Shown in pieces: positions 8,007 through 16,801 of a stretch of DNA of 32,879 nucleotides. How positions within the stretch are numbered: the first letter of the stretch is position 1; every line of letters starts with the position of its first letter. The notes under the pieces are model-generated. The model ran no database searches, had not been told where the DNA came from, and was given only the letters and a program-made list of their open reading frames with translations. Source of the stretch: an uncultured Verrucomicrobia subdivision 3 bacterium (lineage in GTDB: Bacteria > Verrucomicrobiota > Verrucomicrobiia > Limisphaerales > UBA11358); NCBI GenBank assembly GCA_903888765.1, contig CAISVF010000339.1:1-32879 (forward strand). The letters run 5' to 3'. Position numbers and translations under genes: made by a program.

Positions 8007-9944
8007 TTATTGCAAGGCGAGCTTGAGATTATTCAGGTTGATGGCTTTCCAACCGGCGGCATTCGCCGCCCGGACCTTCACCTCATAGATGCCGGCCGTC
8101 TTGAAATTCAGGACTCCAAAATCGGTACTGGCAAAATTCTCCCACGCCCCGGTACGAGGAATGGCTGCGGTCAGTGGCTGACTGGCGGCCTCCAGAACAC
8201 AGCTTGCCCCCTCAAAAACCGTAGCAGCATTGCCGCTGACCCGATAGTTGCCGGGCTGATTGATTTGGACCTGCCAGGCAACCCATTCCGCAGGATTGTC
8301 CCAATAGCCGATACACGAAACCCCGCCCTGCTCTTCCAACTTGAGTTGCGTGCCATGCAACACGGCATCCTCTGCGCCAAGGCTCAGGCGGTTTTTGTTA
8401 TCCGGCGTCACGACCGCAGCCTTGGGGACAACCGGCGCGGGCTTAAAATTTTTACCCGTTATCCGGAGCGAACAAGTGAGATCGCTCAGCTTTTGAGGAG
8501 GCAAGGCCACGATCAGCCCTTCCGCCGTCTGCTCAAATTTCAAGCCACCGCGATAGCCCAGCAACTCAACCCGCCGGATCTGGTTCTGGGTATGGTCAGC
8601 CGTTCTGCCCAGGGAGCGGATAACCAATTTATTTTCCCCGGGCCAGCCCAAAGCCGTGGCGTAGAGGGTTTTACCCTTGGTCGTAAAGCGGATGTCCCGG
8701 GCGCTGTATTTGAAATTTTCCTTGAAGGCACCGCCCTTGGCCTGAACTTCGCCTTCGCCATAAACCAGCCAGGGACGCGTGCCGAAAATGGCTTCCCCAT
8801 TAACCGCATTCCACTCCGCCAACTGTTGCAGCATGGTTTCCACTTCGGGATCCAGCGTGCCATCGGGCCGCAATACCACGTTAAGCAACAAATTGCCGTT
8901 CTTGCTGGTGATGTCCACGAGCATGTGAACCGTCCAGCTTAAGGGCTGGTATTTCCAGTGGCGGTTGTAGAACCAGTCGCCGATCGAAGTATCCGTCTGC
9001 CAGGGATGCGGATTGATACCGCCATTGACCCCGCGCTCGTAGTCCTGAACCCAGCGGCCCTCGGAAGGCTGTTTGCAATTATAAACCGCCGTGATCTTGC
9101 CGTGATGCTGCCGCAGACTGTCATTGTATAAATTCGCAATCTGGCTCAAGCCCACTTCATTGCCAAAAGCGACGCCGCCATCACTGTAAAGCAGGTCGGG
9201 GTGGTAATCATCCACCAACTGCTTGATTTCATCATACCATTGCTGCTGCCAGCGGGGATTATTGGAATACCATTGGGTATCGCCTTTTTCCGCAGGAAAA
9301 TGGTAGAGATCCCAATTGTTGGAATTGGCACCGTCATAGGGAATGCCCGCCCACGGACCGGTTCTATCTGCCTTATGGGCATCTTGGAACCAGGTAAAAC
9401 TTGCGCCGAGATGTTCCGAAACGCCGAAGGGCAGGCCGTTTTTGCGGGCGGCTTTTTGCCAATCTGCCACGACATCGCGGTGCGGTCCGTAATGCAAGGC
9501 ATTCCAGGAATGCAGTGGTGAATTCCAAAGGAAGAAATCATCATGGTGCGTGCCCATGCTGACGAAGTATTTCGCGCCAGCTTTTTTGTAAAGCTTCATC
9601 AATTTTTCCGGATCCCAGTTTTCGGCCCGCCAGAGCGGAATGATGTCCTTCCAGCCATTGGTGGAAGGATGTCCGTACCGCTGGAGGTGATCGCGATAAT
9701 CCGCCGAGCCCTGCTGATACATTTTGCGCGCATACCAGTCACCTTCCATCGGGACGGCTTGCGGCCCCCAATGCGCCCAGATGCCGAATTTGGCATCGCG
9801 AAACCACTCGGGGCAGACATAATTGGTGAGAGACTCCATGGTGCCGGTATATTTGCCCGGGGTAATGGCAAGGTTGGCCGCAGTAGCGGCCGCCACCGGC
9901 AAGGCAGCGGCCAGGATCAGAACTCGAACAAGCGATGTTTTCAT
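8007..9944 (-). CDS. Secreted GH29 alpha-L-fucosidase with C-terminal carbohydrate-binding-like domain
   Basis: A 645-residue protein. Residues 1-23 are a signal peptide (VRVLILAAALPVAAATAA). The GH29 catalytic TIM barrel spans ~35-400: WFRDAKFGIWAHWG, WDPEKLMKLYKKAGAKYFVSMGTHHDDFFLW, FGVSEHLG, and DLLYSDGG, where D255 matches the GH29 nucleophile position. THHDDF has Asp where most family members have Gly (KHHDGF). A beta-sandwich tail follows (~400-510), then a C-terminal domain (~540-645: EWVAWQVQINQPGNYRVSGNAATVFEG...AAGWKAINLNNLKLAL) that resembles CBM6-like or related sugar-binding modules. It should release terminal alpha-L-fucose from an external or periplasmic glycan. It lies upstream of the SUMF1-domain gene on the same strand and diverges from the second two-component pair, so shared control from the 9945-10148 region is plausible. 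The leader before ATG is very AT-rich without a Shine-Dalgarno. Confidence 0.93.
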   Translation of the reverse strand: MKTSLVRVLILAAALPVAAATAANLAITPGKYTGTMESLTNYVCPEWFRDAKFGIWAHWGPQAVPMEGDWYARKMYQQGSADYRDHLQRYGHPSTNGWKDIIPLWRAENWDPEKLMKLYKKAGAKYFVSMGTHHDDFFLWNSPLHSWNALHYGPHRDVVADWQKAARKNGLPFGVSEHLGASFTWFQDAHKADRTGPWAGIPYDGANSNNWDLYHFPAEKGDTQWYSNNPRWQQQWYDEIKQLVDDYHPDLLYSDGGVAFGNEVGLSQIANLYNDSLRQHHGKITAVYNCKQPSEGRWVQDYERGVNGGINPHPWQTDTSIGDWFYNRHWKYQPLSWTVHMLVDITSKNGNLLLNVVLRPDGTLDPEVETMLQQLAEWNAVNGEAIFGTRPWLVYGEGEVQAKGGAFKENFKYSARDIRFTTKGKTLYATALGWPGENKLVIRSLGRTADHTQNQIRRVELLGYRGGLKFEQTAEGLIVALPPQKLSDLTCSLRITGKNFKPAPVVPKAAVVTPDNKNRLSLGAEDAVLHGTQLKLEEQGGVSCIGYWDNPAEWVAWQVQINQPGNYRVSGNAATVFEGASCVLEAASQPLTAAIPRTGAWENFASTDFGVLNFKTAGIYEVKVRAANAAGWKAINLNNLKLALQ

Positions 9945-10076
9945 TTATTTAATTATATTTTCAAAAAATTAATGCCCACTGGCGGATACAGAGTTTCCAA
10001 CAATAATGCCAGTTACAAAAAGTTTTGTCGCCTACCCAATAAGGTGGTTTATGGGAAAGTTGGAACATCTCCACAA

Positions 10077-10094
10077 ACTACCCTTTCGGGTAGT
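10077..10094. promoter_or_regulatory. Perfect inverted repeat ACTACCC-TTTC-GGGTAGT, candidate operator
   Basis: Seven-base arms around a four-base centre in the divergent intergenic space between the fucosidase (start 9944) and the sensor kinase (start near 10149). TACCC...GGGTA arms are reminiscent of the TACYYMT heptamers bound by NarL-type regulators, though the centre is two bases shorter than the NarL 7-2-7 layout. A candidate -35 (TTGACT, 10110-10115) lies just downstream on the plus strand. The product of the adjacent NarL-type regulator gene is the obvious candidate binder; this is inference. Confidence 0.4.
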
Positions 10095-10148
10095 CTGGCC
10101 CTGCAAAGATTGACTTATTTCACCCACCAGCGACAAAATCAGGGATTC

Positions 10149-12380
10149 ATGCAACGACGCCGCATAGCATCCCCGGCCGCTGACGATTTTTTCGGGCGGA
10201 GGAGCGATGAATTTAGCGGCTGCCTGGCTGGCAGCCCCAGTCGCGACCAACCGACACAGGCAGCTAGATGGATTGGGCAAAATGGAAATGGCGGCGACGG
10301 GAACAGCGCGCTTCGCCAACCCGGGAGTGCCTTTTCCAACGGCTGGCTCTACCTCGCGCTCCTGTGCTGGACCTTGATTTTACCAGCAGCAGAAACCGCT
10401 CAAGCCGGCAACGCCATGGAACTATTGACCAATGCGGCGCAAGTCAAAGCTTTGAGCGTGGCCCAGGCCGCCGAAAAAATCCCGGTCCGCGTGCAGGGAG
10501 TAGTAACCGGCGAGGGCAAAGACGGCATTGTCATTCAAGACGCCACGATGGGAATTTTCATCTACTCCGGCACCAACAATCTTTCCTGGGTTCATCGGGG
10601 GGATTTGGTGGAAATCATCGGGGTCAGCGATCCGGGAGAATTTGCGCCGGTCATCCTGCAAAATTCCGTGCGTAAAATCGGCACTGCGCCCATTCCCCTG
10701 CCCATGCCACTGGACTATGAGGAACTGACGAGCGGCTCTGCCGATGGACAATGGGTGGAAGCAAGCGGCATTGTGCGCGACTGTAAGCCAGTCGGCAATT
10801 ATGAATTCAAACTGACGCTGGCGTCCGGCGGAATGCGGCTGACGGTGCAATTCTTCGGTGCCACCAACGTCGTGGAATCGCTGGTGGATGCCGAGGTGCG
10901 GCTGCGCGGCATCATCTTTTATCAATTCAACCACAGCCGGCAGATATTAAGCCCGGTGATGATGGTGCCCGATTCGCCGCAATTGACGGTGGAAAAACCG
11001 GCCCCGGCCGAACCCTATTCCGCGCCGCTGCGACAGCCACAAAGCCTCATGCTGTATTCTCCCAAAGATCTCCGGCACCACCGCGTGCGCATGCCAGGCA
11101 TGGTCATCCACCAAATCTCCGGCCAGGCCATCTGGTTGCGGGCAGCTGGGCAAGGTTTGCGGGTGGAAACCCGCCAGGTTTTTCCGCTGCAGCCGGGCGA
11201 TACAATCGAAGCTCTGGGATTTCCGGGCAGCGGCGATTACACCCCTATTTTGGAAGACGCCATTTACCGGAAAACCGCCAGCGCCACCAATTCCCCCGCC
11301 CCGCTGCGAGTCAATAAAAAGGTCGATGCCTTGGCGCATGACGCCGATTTGATCCAATTGGAGGGTGAACTGCAGGAACTCACGCGCACGATCAATGGCT
11401 GGCAGGTAACGCTGAACTGGAACAATCTTTCCCTGCTGGCCACCCTGCAGGACCTGCAACCCTTGCCGGCAAACTGGGAGCCGGGAAGCTTCGTGCAAAT
11501 AACCGGCATTTGTCATGTGACCACAGATAGTCCCAGCACCGCCGGCGGCATCCGCGAGCCGCGGGAATTCCAGCTACTACTGCGCTCCCCCGCCGACTTG
11601 CGGGTGGTGAAAAACAAGCTGTGGTGGACCACGACACGGATTCTGGTTCTGCTGGGACTGGCCACCATTCTGTCACTGCTGGCGGTCGCTTCGGTCGCCT
11701 GGATGGCGCGCCAACGGCTGCGCGAACAAGCGCTGCGGCGAAAAATGGCTGAGGCGGAGTTTTCCGCCATGTTTGCCGAGCGCAACCGCATCGCCCGCGA
11801 AATCCACGACACGCTGGCGCAAGGGCTGGGGGCCATTTCCATGCATCTGGAAATGGTGAAGGAACAATTGAACCGCGAACCCGCCAAGGTATTGAAGCAT
11901 CTTGATATTGCGCACCAGATGGCGCGGCAAAGCCTCGGCGAAGCCCGCAATTCCATCTGGAACATGCGCTCCCAAATCCTCGAAAACACCGATCTAGCGT
12001 CCGCACTGGAAGGCATCCTCCACCAACTCACGGAAGGCACTGACATCAAAAGCCAGTTTACCGTCACCGGCGCAGCCCGGCGACTGGCCTCCGCCATCGA
12101 AAACAATCTGCTACGCGTGGGCCAGGAAGCCATCACCAATGCCGTGAGACATTCACAGGCGCGGAGCCTGGTGGTAACACTTGATTTCAGCCCGTCGGAA
12201 GCCAGCCTGAGCGTGCGAGATGACGGCAGCGGATTTGACCCCGCCCAGCTACCGGCAGGAACCCATTTCGGAATGATTGGCCAGCGGGAACGCACCGCGC
12301 AAATGGGCGGCAAACTGGAAGTGATCAGTTCTCCCGGCCAAGGCACCGAGGTGCAGGTGAGCATCCCGATTTACGAATAA
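10149..12380 (+). CDS. Membrane sensor histidine kinase (HisKA_3 / HATPase_c) with OB-like sensor domains
   Basis: About 743 residues from the ATG at 10149 (AGGGA three bases before it). A hydrophobic signal segment at ~65-80 (GWLYLALLCWTLILPAAETAQA) is preceded by an unusually long polar N-terminus, so the true start may lie further in. Residues ~90-500 form a periplasmic sensor with repeats of a fold found in verrucomicrobial kinases: VKALSVAQAAEKIPVRVQGVVT...GIVIQDATMGIFIYSG, then RHHRVRMPGMVIHQISGQAIWLRAAGQGLRVET. A membrane helix follows (RILVLLGLATILSLLAVASVAWM). The cytoplasmic HisKA_3 domain carries H553 in REIHDTLAQGLGAIS, the NarX/DesK-type motif, and the HATPase_c domain has QEAITNAVRHSQA, DDGSGF and GMIGQRERT. 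The ligand is unknown. Its partner is the response regulator 21 bases downstream. The frame is open upstream to 9543, but that part is antisense to the fucosidase. Confidence 0.9.
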   Translation: MQRRRIASPAADDFFGRRSDEFSGCLAGSPSRDQPTQAARWIGQNGNGGDGNSALRQPGSAFSNGWLYLALLCWTLILPAAETAQAGNAMELLTNAAQVKALSVAQAAEKIPVRVQGVVTGEGKDGIVIQDATMGIFIYSGTNNLSWVHRGDLVEIIGVSDPGEFAPVILQNSVRKIGTAPIPLPMPLDYEELTSGSADGQWVEASGIVRDCKPVGNYEFKLTLASGGMRLTVQFFGATNVVESLVDAEVRLRGIIFYQFNHSRQILSPVMMVPDSPQLTVEKPAPAEPYSAPLRQPQSLMLYSPKDLRHHRVRMPGMVIHQISGQAIWLRAAGQGLRVETRQVFPLQPGDTIEALGFPGSGDYTPILEDAIYRKTASATNSPAPLRVNKKVDALAHDADLIQLEGELQELTRTINGWQVTLNWNNLSLLATLQDLQPLPANWEPGSFVQITGICHVTTDSPSTAGGIREPREFQLLLRSPADLRVVKNKLWWTTTRILVLLGLATILSLLAVASVAWMARQRLREQALRRKMAEAEFSAMFAERNRIAREIHDTLAQGLGAISMHLEMVKEQLNREPAKVLKHLDIAHQMARQSLGEARNSIWNMRSQILENTDLASALEGILHQLTEGTDIKSQFTVTGAARRLASAIENNLLRVGQEAITNAVRHSQARSLVVTLDFSPSEASLSVRDDGSGFDPAQLPAGTHFGMIGQRERTAQMGGKLEVISSPGQGTEVQVSIPIYE

Positions 12381-12401
12381 AAACAAGTTCCATTCCAAAT
12401 A

Positions 12402-13034
12402 GTGAAAACCAAAGAACAAATCAAATTGCTAGTGGTGGACGACCATCCCACGTTCCGCATGGGACTGGTGGCATTGGTGGAAAGCCAGACCGACATGACG
12501 GTGATCGCCGAGGCGGGCGATGGCCAGACTGCCCTGCACCTGTTTCGCCAGAAAAAGCCCGACGTGGTCTTGATGGATTTGCGCATGCCCGGGCAAGGCG
12601 GCGTGGAAACCATTCTGGCGCTACTGAAGGAATTCCCGGCTGCGCGAGTGATCGTGGTCACCACGTATGATCTGGATGAGGATATTTTTCGTGCCATTCA
12701 AGCGGGAGCCAAATCCTACCTGCTGAAGGACATGCCACGCGAACAAGTCATCCAGACCATTCGCGACGTCCATCGCGGCAAGCCCAAACTGCCGCCGGGC
12801 GTCCTGAGCCGACTGGAAGAACGCTCCCGCCGACAGGAGTTGTCCGAGCGGGAAATGGAAATCCTGCAACTGATTGTGAAAGGACGCAGCAATAAGGAAA
12901 TCAGCAGCGAACTTCACATCGCGGAAGATACCGTCAAATACCATTTAAAAACCGTGTTTACCAAACTCGCCGTCCAGGACCGCACCGAAGCCGCTATCAG
13001 TGCGATCCGCCATGGGATAGTGCATCTGGAATAA
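12402..13034 (+). CDS. NarL/FixJ-family response regulator
   Basis: A 210-residue regulator that starts with GTG 21 bases after the kinase stop. The receiver domain (residues ~8-125) has D13-D14, phospho-acceptor D59 (VVLMDLRMP), Thr in VVTTYD and Lys in SYLLKD. The LuxR-type helix-turn-helix (~145-205) is canonical: LSEREMEILQLIVKGRSNKEISSELHIAEDTVKYHLKTVFTKLAVQDRTEA. It should be phosphorylated by the kinase just upstream and bind DNA as a dimer. The canonical TVKYHL recognition helix contrasts with the altered one in the other regulator of this window. The divergent position of the pair to the fucosidase gene suggests, but does not prove, that the fucosidase is a target. Confidence 0.95.
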   Translation: MKTKEQIKLLVVDDHPTFRMGLVALVESQTDMTVIAEAGDGQTALHLFRQKKPDVVLMDLRMPGQGGVETILALLKEFPAARVIVVTTYDLDEDIFRAIQAGAKSYLLKDMPREQVIQTIRDVHRGKPKLPPGVLSRLEERSRRQELSEREMEILQLIVKGRSNKEISSELHIAEDTVKYHLKTVFTKLAVQDRTEAAISAIRHGIVHLE

Positions 13035-13119
13035 ACGCTTTTCCCGGGAATGCAGGTTTCCATATCGCACTAAAGAATTGCCGCCGGGCGGTCATTGCAT
13101 TGTTTATGTTTGTTATCGG

Positions 13120-13134
13120 CCAGCACACGGCTGG
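13120..13134. terminator. Stem-loop between convergent genes, weak terminator candidate
   Basis: CCAGC-ACACG-GCTGG forms a five-base stem, extendable by a G-T pair, between the response regulator (ends 13034) and mfd (ends 13140 on the minus strand). No T-run follows on either strand, so intrinsic termination is doubtful. Confidence 0.25.
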
Positions 13135-13139
13135 TTAGC

Positions 13140-16100
13140 TCAAAGAGCCAATAGCAGTCGCTTGATTTCCCGAATCCGGCCTTTGGCATCCTTTTTGGTA
13201 AGACGCGGAAACTTGCCGCCAAGCTGAACAAAATCCCCGGCGCGAATGAGTTTTAATTTATCGTTCTCAACTTCAATGCTGGTGACCTGCTTCTCGCTGG
13301 CGAGCAGCTTCAACTCCCCGACGCTCAGGAGAAGTTCCACCGGAGGCGGCAAAGTGCCAAACCGGTCGCGCAATTCGGTGCGCAACGATTCGAGGGAAGA
13401 TTTCTCGGTGGCCTGGGCCAATTTGCGGTAAATCTCAATCCGGTGCTGTGGTTCGGTGATATAACTGTGCGGGAGCGAAGCTTGCCGGGCTGAAAGGTCA
13501 GCCAAAATGACCCCTGCTCCGATGTCCGCCGCACCGGGCGGTCGGGCTTCTAGGGCATGGTTCAATTCCAAAAAGTCCAACGACAGCCGGACCTCGACCC
13601 GCGGCTTCACTTTCTCGCCCTTAAGGGCACCCACACTTTGCTTGAGCAACTGGCAGTACAGTTCAAAGCCCACGGCCGTGATATGGCCGCTTTGCTCGGC
13701 ACCGAGCAGGTTGCCCGCGCCGCGAATTTCAAGGTCGCGCATGGCGATCTTGAAGCCGCTGCCCAGCGCGGCGTATTGTTTCATGGCGCTGATGCGTTTG
13801 CGAACATCGGTCAGCAGGCGGGCATGGCGCGGCAATAAAAGATAGGCATAGGCCTGATGCTTGTACCGGCCCACCCGCCCGCGCAACTGGTAAAGCTCGC
13901 TCAGCCCGAAACGATCGGCGCGATCAATGATAATCGTATTGGCATTCGGAATATCCAGCCCGCTTTCGATGATGGTGGTGGAGAGCAAGACATCCGCCTC
14001 GCCATTGATGAACTTCGTCATGACTTCCTCCAGATCGTCGGCATTCATCTGTCCATGACCGACCACGATGCGCGCGGCGGGAACGAGCGCCCGCAACTTT
14101 TCAAGCATGGTATCAATCGTCGTTACGCGGTTGTGCAGGAAGAAAACCTGTCCGCCCCGATTCATTTCGCGCTGAATGGCGTCGCGAATGGTCCGCTCAT
14201 CGTAAGGCGTGGCCACCGTCTCGACCGGCAGGCGGTCATGCGGCGGCGTTTGGATGGTGCTCATGTCACGAGCGCCGGTCAAAGCCAGATAGAGGGTGCG
14301 AGGAATCGGCGTGGCGCTCAAGGTCAGCACATCCACCATCGTCCGCAGCCGCTTGAATTTTTCCTTGTGATGCACACCGAAACGCTGCTCCTCATCAATC
14401 ACCACGAGGCCCAGATCCTTGAAAGCAATGTCTTCCTGAACCAGGCGGTGGGTGCCAATGACAATATCCACCGATCCCGCAGCCAGATCTTTAAGCACAA
14501 TCGACTGCTCGCGCTTGGTGCGAAAACGTGACAGCAACTCAACCCGAATGGGATAATCCGCCACGCGCTCCCGAAAATTGTGGTAATGCTGCTGGGCTAG
14601 CACGGTCGTCGGCACCAGCATGGCCACCTGTTTACCGCCCATGACGCACTTAAATGCCGCGCGGATGGCGACCTCGGTTTTGCCAAACCCAACATCGCCG
14701 CAGATGAGGCGGTCCATCGGCTTGCCCCGCTCCTGATCGGCTTTGGTTTCGGCAATGGCGGTCAATTGATCCCGGGTTTCCTCATAGATAAAGGCGCTTT
14801 CAAATTCACGCTGCCACTGCGTGTCCGGTTTGCAAGGATGGCCGGGCTGCGTTTCCCGCACGGCCTGGATGCGCAACATTTCCGCCGCGATATCGCGCAC
14901 GGCTTTCTCCGTCTGCTCCTTGGCCTTGAGCCAGCGGGTTCCGCCCAATGAATTCAGCGGCGGATTGGCCCGGCCAGCGCCGACATATTTACTGACCAGA
15001 TGTGCTTCGCTGACCGGCACATACAGCTTGGGCGACTCGTTCCCGGGAATGGCAGGCGCGTATTCAATCAGCAGGCACTCCGTGCCCGAGCCGGCCGGTG
15101 GCGGCCCGGAACCGGCCGCACGGCTGGAGGCCGGGAGGTTTTTCAATCCCTGATAACGTCCGATGCCGTGCTGCAAATGCACCACTAAATCACCTTCCGC
15201 CAAATCCGCAAAATCAATATCGAGCGCCGACCGGGCGGCCAATGCGTGGGCCGATTTCTGCCGCCGCGGCCTTTGAATTTTGTAGCGGCCAAATATTTCC
15301 GCATCAGTAATAACCACCAGTTTTGCCGCCTCCCAAAGGAAACCCCGGGCAAGTGAACCCATTTGAATGCGAGGCGCACTCACTGGTGCCAGCGGCTCCG
15401 CGACATCGCCCGGCAAAACATCCGGACCCGCAAGCGTAAACCCCAGGTCCGCCCAGATCTCCTGGAAGCGTTGGCGCTCTCCCTCGTTATTACAAAACAC
15501 CTGAACCGTATAATCCTGCCGCAGCCAGCGACAAATCTGCTGGAAAAAGTCACGCCGCTGCGCCTCCACAATCTGGGGTTCCTGGGCGCGCTCCGCCATC
15601 GGCCGATACGCATCGAGCGATTCCAGCCGGGGATGGGCAGAGACGACCGGGTTTTCCCTGGTTCCCAGCTCAGCATCTTCAGCCAGTTCGATCACCAGGA
15701 TACCCGTGCGCCCCAAGCCCGCCAGAAAATCCGGCCAGGCAATAAAAAACGGATCCTCTGCGGGAATCGGCTGGGCGTAGGCGTCCGCATGCAACGCCAG
15801 GGTGGATGGCTCGCACAAAACAAAAATGGTCTTGCGCGGCAGATAATCCAGCAGCGACGCCAGTCGGGTTTCAGGCCCGGAACTGACTTCCTGCCTCCGG
15901 ACCTGCTGCTTAAGAATCCCCAGTTCGCCAGCGGGAGGCAAAACGATGGTGGAAATTTCCTCCCGCGAAATCTGGGTGAGCGGATCGAAATAGCGGAGGG
16001 ATTCCAATTCGTCGCCAAAAAAGTCCAGGCGCACCGGCCAGGGGCTGGTCGGAGGGAAAATATCCACAATGCCGCCGCGCAAGGCGATTTCGCCCTTCTG

Positions 16101-16748
16101 GGTCACCTGCGCCTCCGGCTCATAGCCTTGCGCCTCCAGAAATTCAATCAAATCGAGCGGGGAAAGGCTATCGCCCCGTTCCAATCGGCGCGTGCGCGCT
16201 TGCAGGGCTCCGGGCGCAAACGTTTTCTGGAGCAGGGCTGACACGCTGGTGACCACCATTTTGGGTCTGACCGAGTGGTCGTTCACCTCGCCAGCGAGCG
16301 TGACGAGCGTTTGCAGCCGATCGCTGATGACATCGGCATGCGGCAGTTTGTCCTCATGCGGCAGGGTTTCCCACGCGGGATAAAAGAGCAACCGGACATC
16401 CGCTGCCGGCGGCGAAGCGGCTGGCGTGCCGGACTTGGGGATTGGCTCCAAAACCAGCAACTTCAGCCAGGTCTCCAGATCCTGCTGAAAACTCTCCTGC
16501 ACTTTCAGATTTTCCGTGACAATGACAATGGACCAGTCCGGAAATGACCGTTGCAGCCATATGGCAAAAAATGGTTGTGCCGCCATCGCCACGCGGGCAA
16601 AAGAAGAGACTCCGCCCGATTCCAACCGCTGCGCGAGGAAAGGCGCGGCGGGAAATTCCCCAAGATTGCCAAATAAAGATCCGGCAGTTGACACTTTTAT
16701 AGGCGGCTGCAAGTCGCGCAATCTGGCACCGAAACGGCACCGACTCAA
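13140..16748 (-). CDS. mfd: Transcription-repair coupling factor Mfd
   Basis: A 1202-residue protein, close to the usual ~1150. It removes RNA polymerase stalled at lesions and recruits UvrA. Domains in order: UvrB-homology region (~60-300, LFYPAWETLPHEDKLPHADVISDRL, RGGIVDIFPPTSPWPVRLDFFGDELESLR), the CarD-like RNA-polymerase-interacting domain (~515-600, LAEGDLVVHLQHGIGRYQGL), then the RecG-like translocase: Walker A GDVGFGKTEVA with K690, VVIDEEQRFG (~782-791), LSATPIPRTL, TTIIESGLDIPNANTIIIDRAD, QLRGRVGRYKHQAYAYLL, and the TRCF domain with LEIRGAGNLLGAEQSGHI. A Gly/Pro/Ala/Ser-rich insert (~541-555) interrupts the polymerase-interacting domain. The ATG at 16748 is used; GTG at 16694 is an alternative. 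It is transcribed away from the antiporter gene, 53 bases apart. Confidence 0.97.
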   Translation of the reverse strand: MSRCRFGARLRDLQPPIKVSTAGSLFGNLGEFPAAPFLAQRLESGGVSSFARVAMAAQPFFAIWLQRSFPDWSIVIVTENLKVQESFQQDLETWLKLLVLEPIPKSGTPAASPPAADVRLLFYPAWETLPHEDKLPHADVISDRLQTLVTLAGEVNDHSVRPKMVVTSVSALLQKTFAPGALQARTRRLERGDSLSPLDLIEFLEAQGYEPEAQVTQKGEIALRGGIVDIFPPTSPWPVRLDFFGDELESLRYFDPLTQISREEISTIVLPPAGELGILKQQVRRQEVSSGPETRLASLLDYLPRKTIFVLCEPSTLALHADAYAQPIPAEDPFFIAWPDFLAGLGRTGILVIELAEDAELGTRENPVVSAHPRLESLDAYRPMAERAQEPQIVEAQRRDFFQQICRWLRQDYTVQVFCNNEGERQRFQEIWADLGFTLAGPDVLPGDVAEPLAPVSAPRIQMGSLARGFLWEAAKLVVITDAEIFGRYKIQRPRRQKSAHALAARSALDIDFADLAEGDLVVHLQHGIGRYQGLKNLPASSRAAGSGPPPAGSGTECLLIEYAPAIPGNESPKLYVPVSEAHLVSKYVGAGRANPPLNSLGGTRWLKAKEQTEKAVRDIAAEMLRIQAVRETQPGHPCKPDTQWQREFESAFIYEETRDQLTAIAETKADQERGKPMDRLICGDVGFGKTEVAIRAAFKCVMGGKQVAMLVPTTVLAQQHYHNFRERVADYPIRVELLSRFRTKREQSIVLKDLAAGSVDIVIGTHRLVQEDIAFKDLGLVVIDEEQRFGVHHKEKFKRLRTMVDVLTLSATPIPRTLYLALTGARDMSTIQTPPHDRLPVETVATPYDERTIRDAIQREMNRGGQVFFLHNRVTTIDTMLEKLRALVPAARIVVGHGQMNADDLEEVMTKFINGEADVLLSTTIIESGLDIPNANTIIIDRADRFGLSELYQLRGRVGRYKHQAYAYLLLPRHARLLTDVRKRISAMKQYAALGSGFKIAMRDLEIRGAGNLLGAEQSGHITAVGFELYCQLLKQSVGALKGEKVKPRVEVRLSLDFLELNHALEARPPGAADIGAGVILADLSARQASLPHSYITEPQHRIEIYRKLAQATEKSSLESLRTELRDRFGTLPPPVELLLSVGELKLLASEKQVTSIEVENDKLKLIRAGDFVQLGGKFPRLTKKDAKGRIREIKRLLLAL

Positions 16749-16801
16749 ATCATTTTGCCGGATTCCATTGACGCCGGGCCGGTAGTCCGCAAAAATTTTC
16801 C

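Noticed and set aside
7715-8088. Short frames on both strands in the palindrome-rich intergenic region
   Set aside because: They overlap each other in opposite directions, are rich in Arg and Pro, have no ribosome binding site and no recognisable domain.
9543-10148. Upstream extension of the second kinase to the ATG at 9543
   Set aside because: This part is antisense to the fucosidase coding region, and its sequence is unlike a sensor domain.
13856-14531. 224-codon plus-strand frame inside mfd
   Set aside because: It is antisense to strongly conserved Mfd helicase motifs and has no domain of its own.
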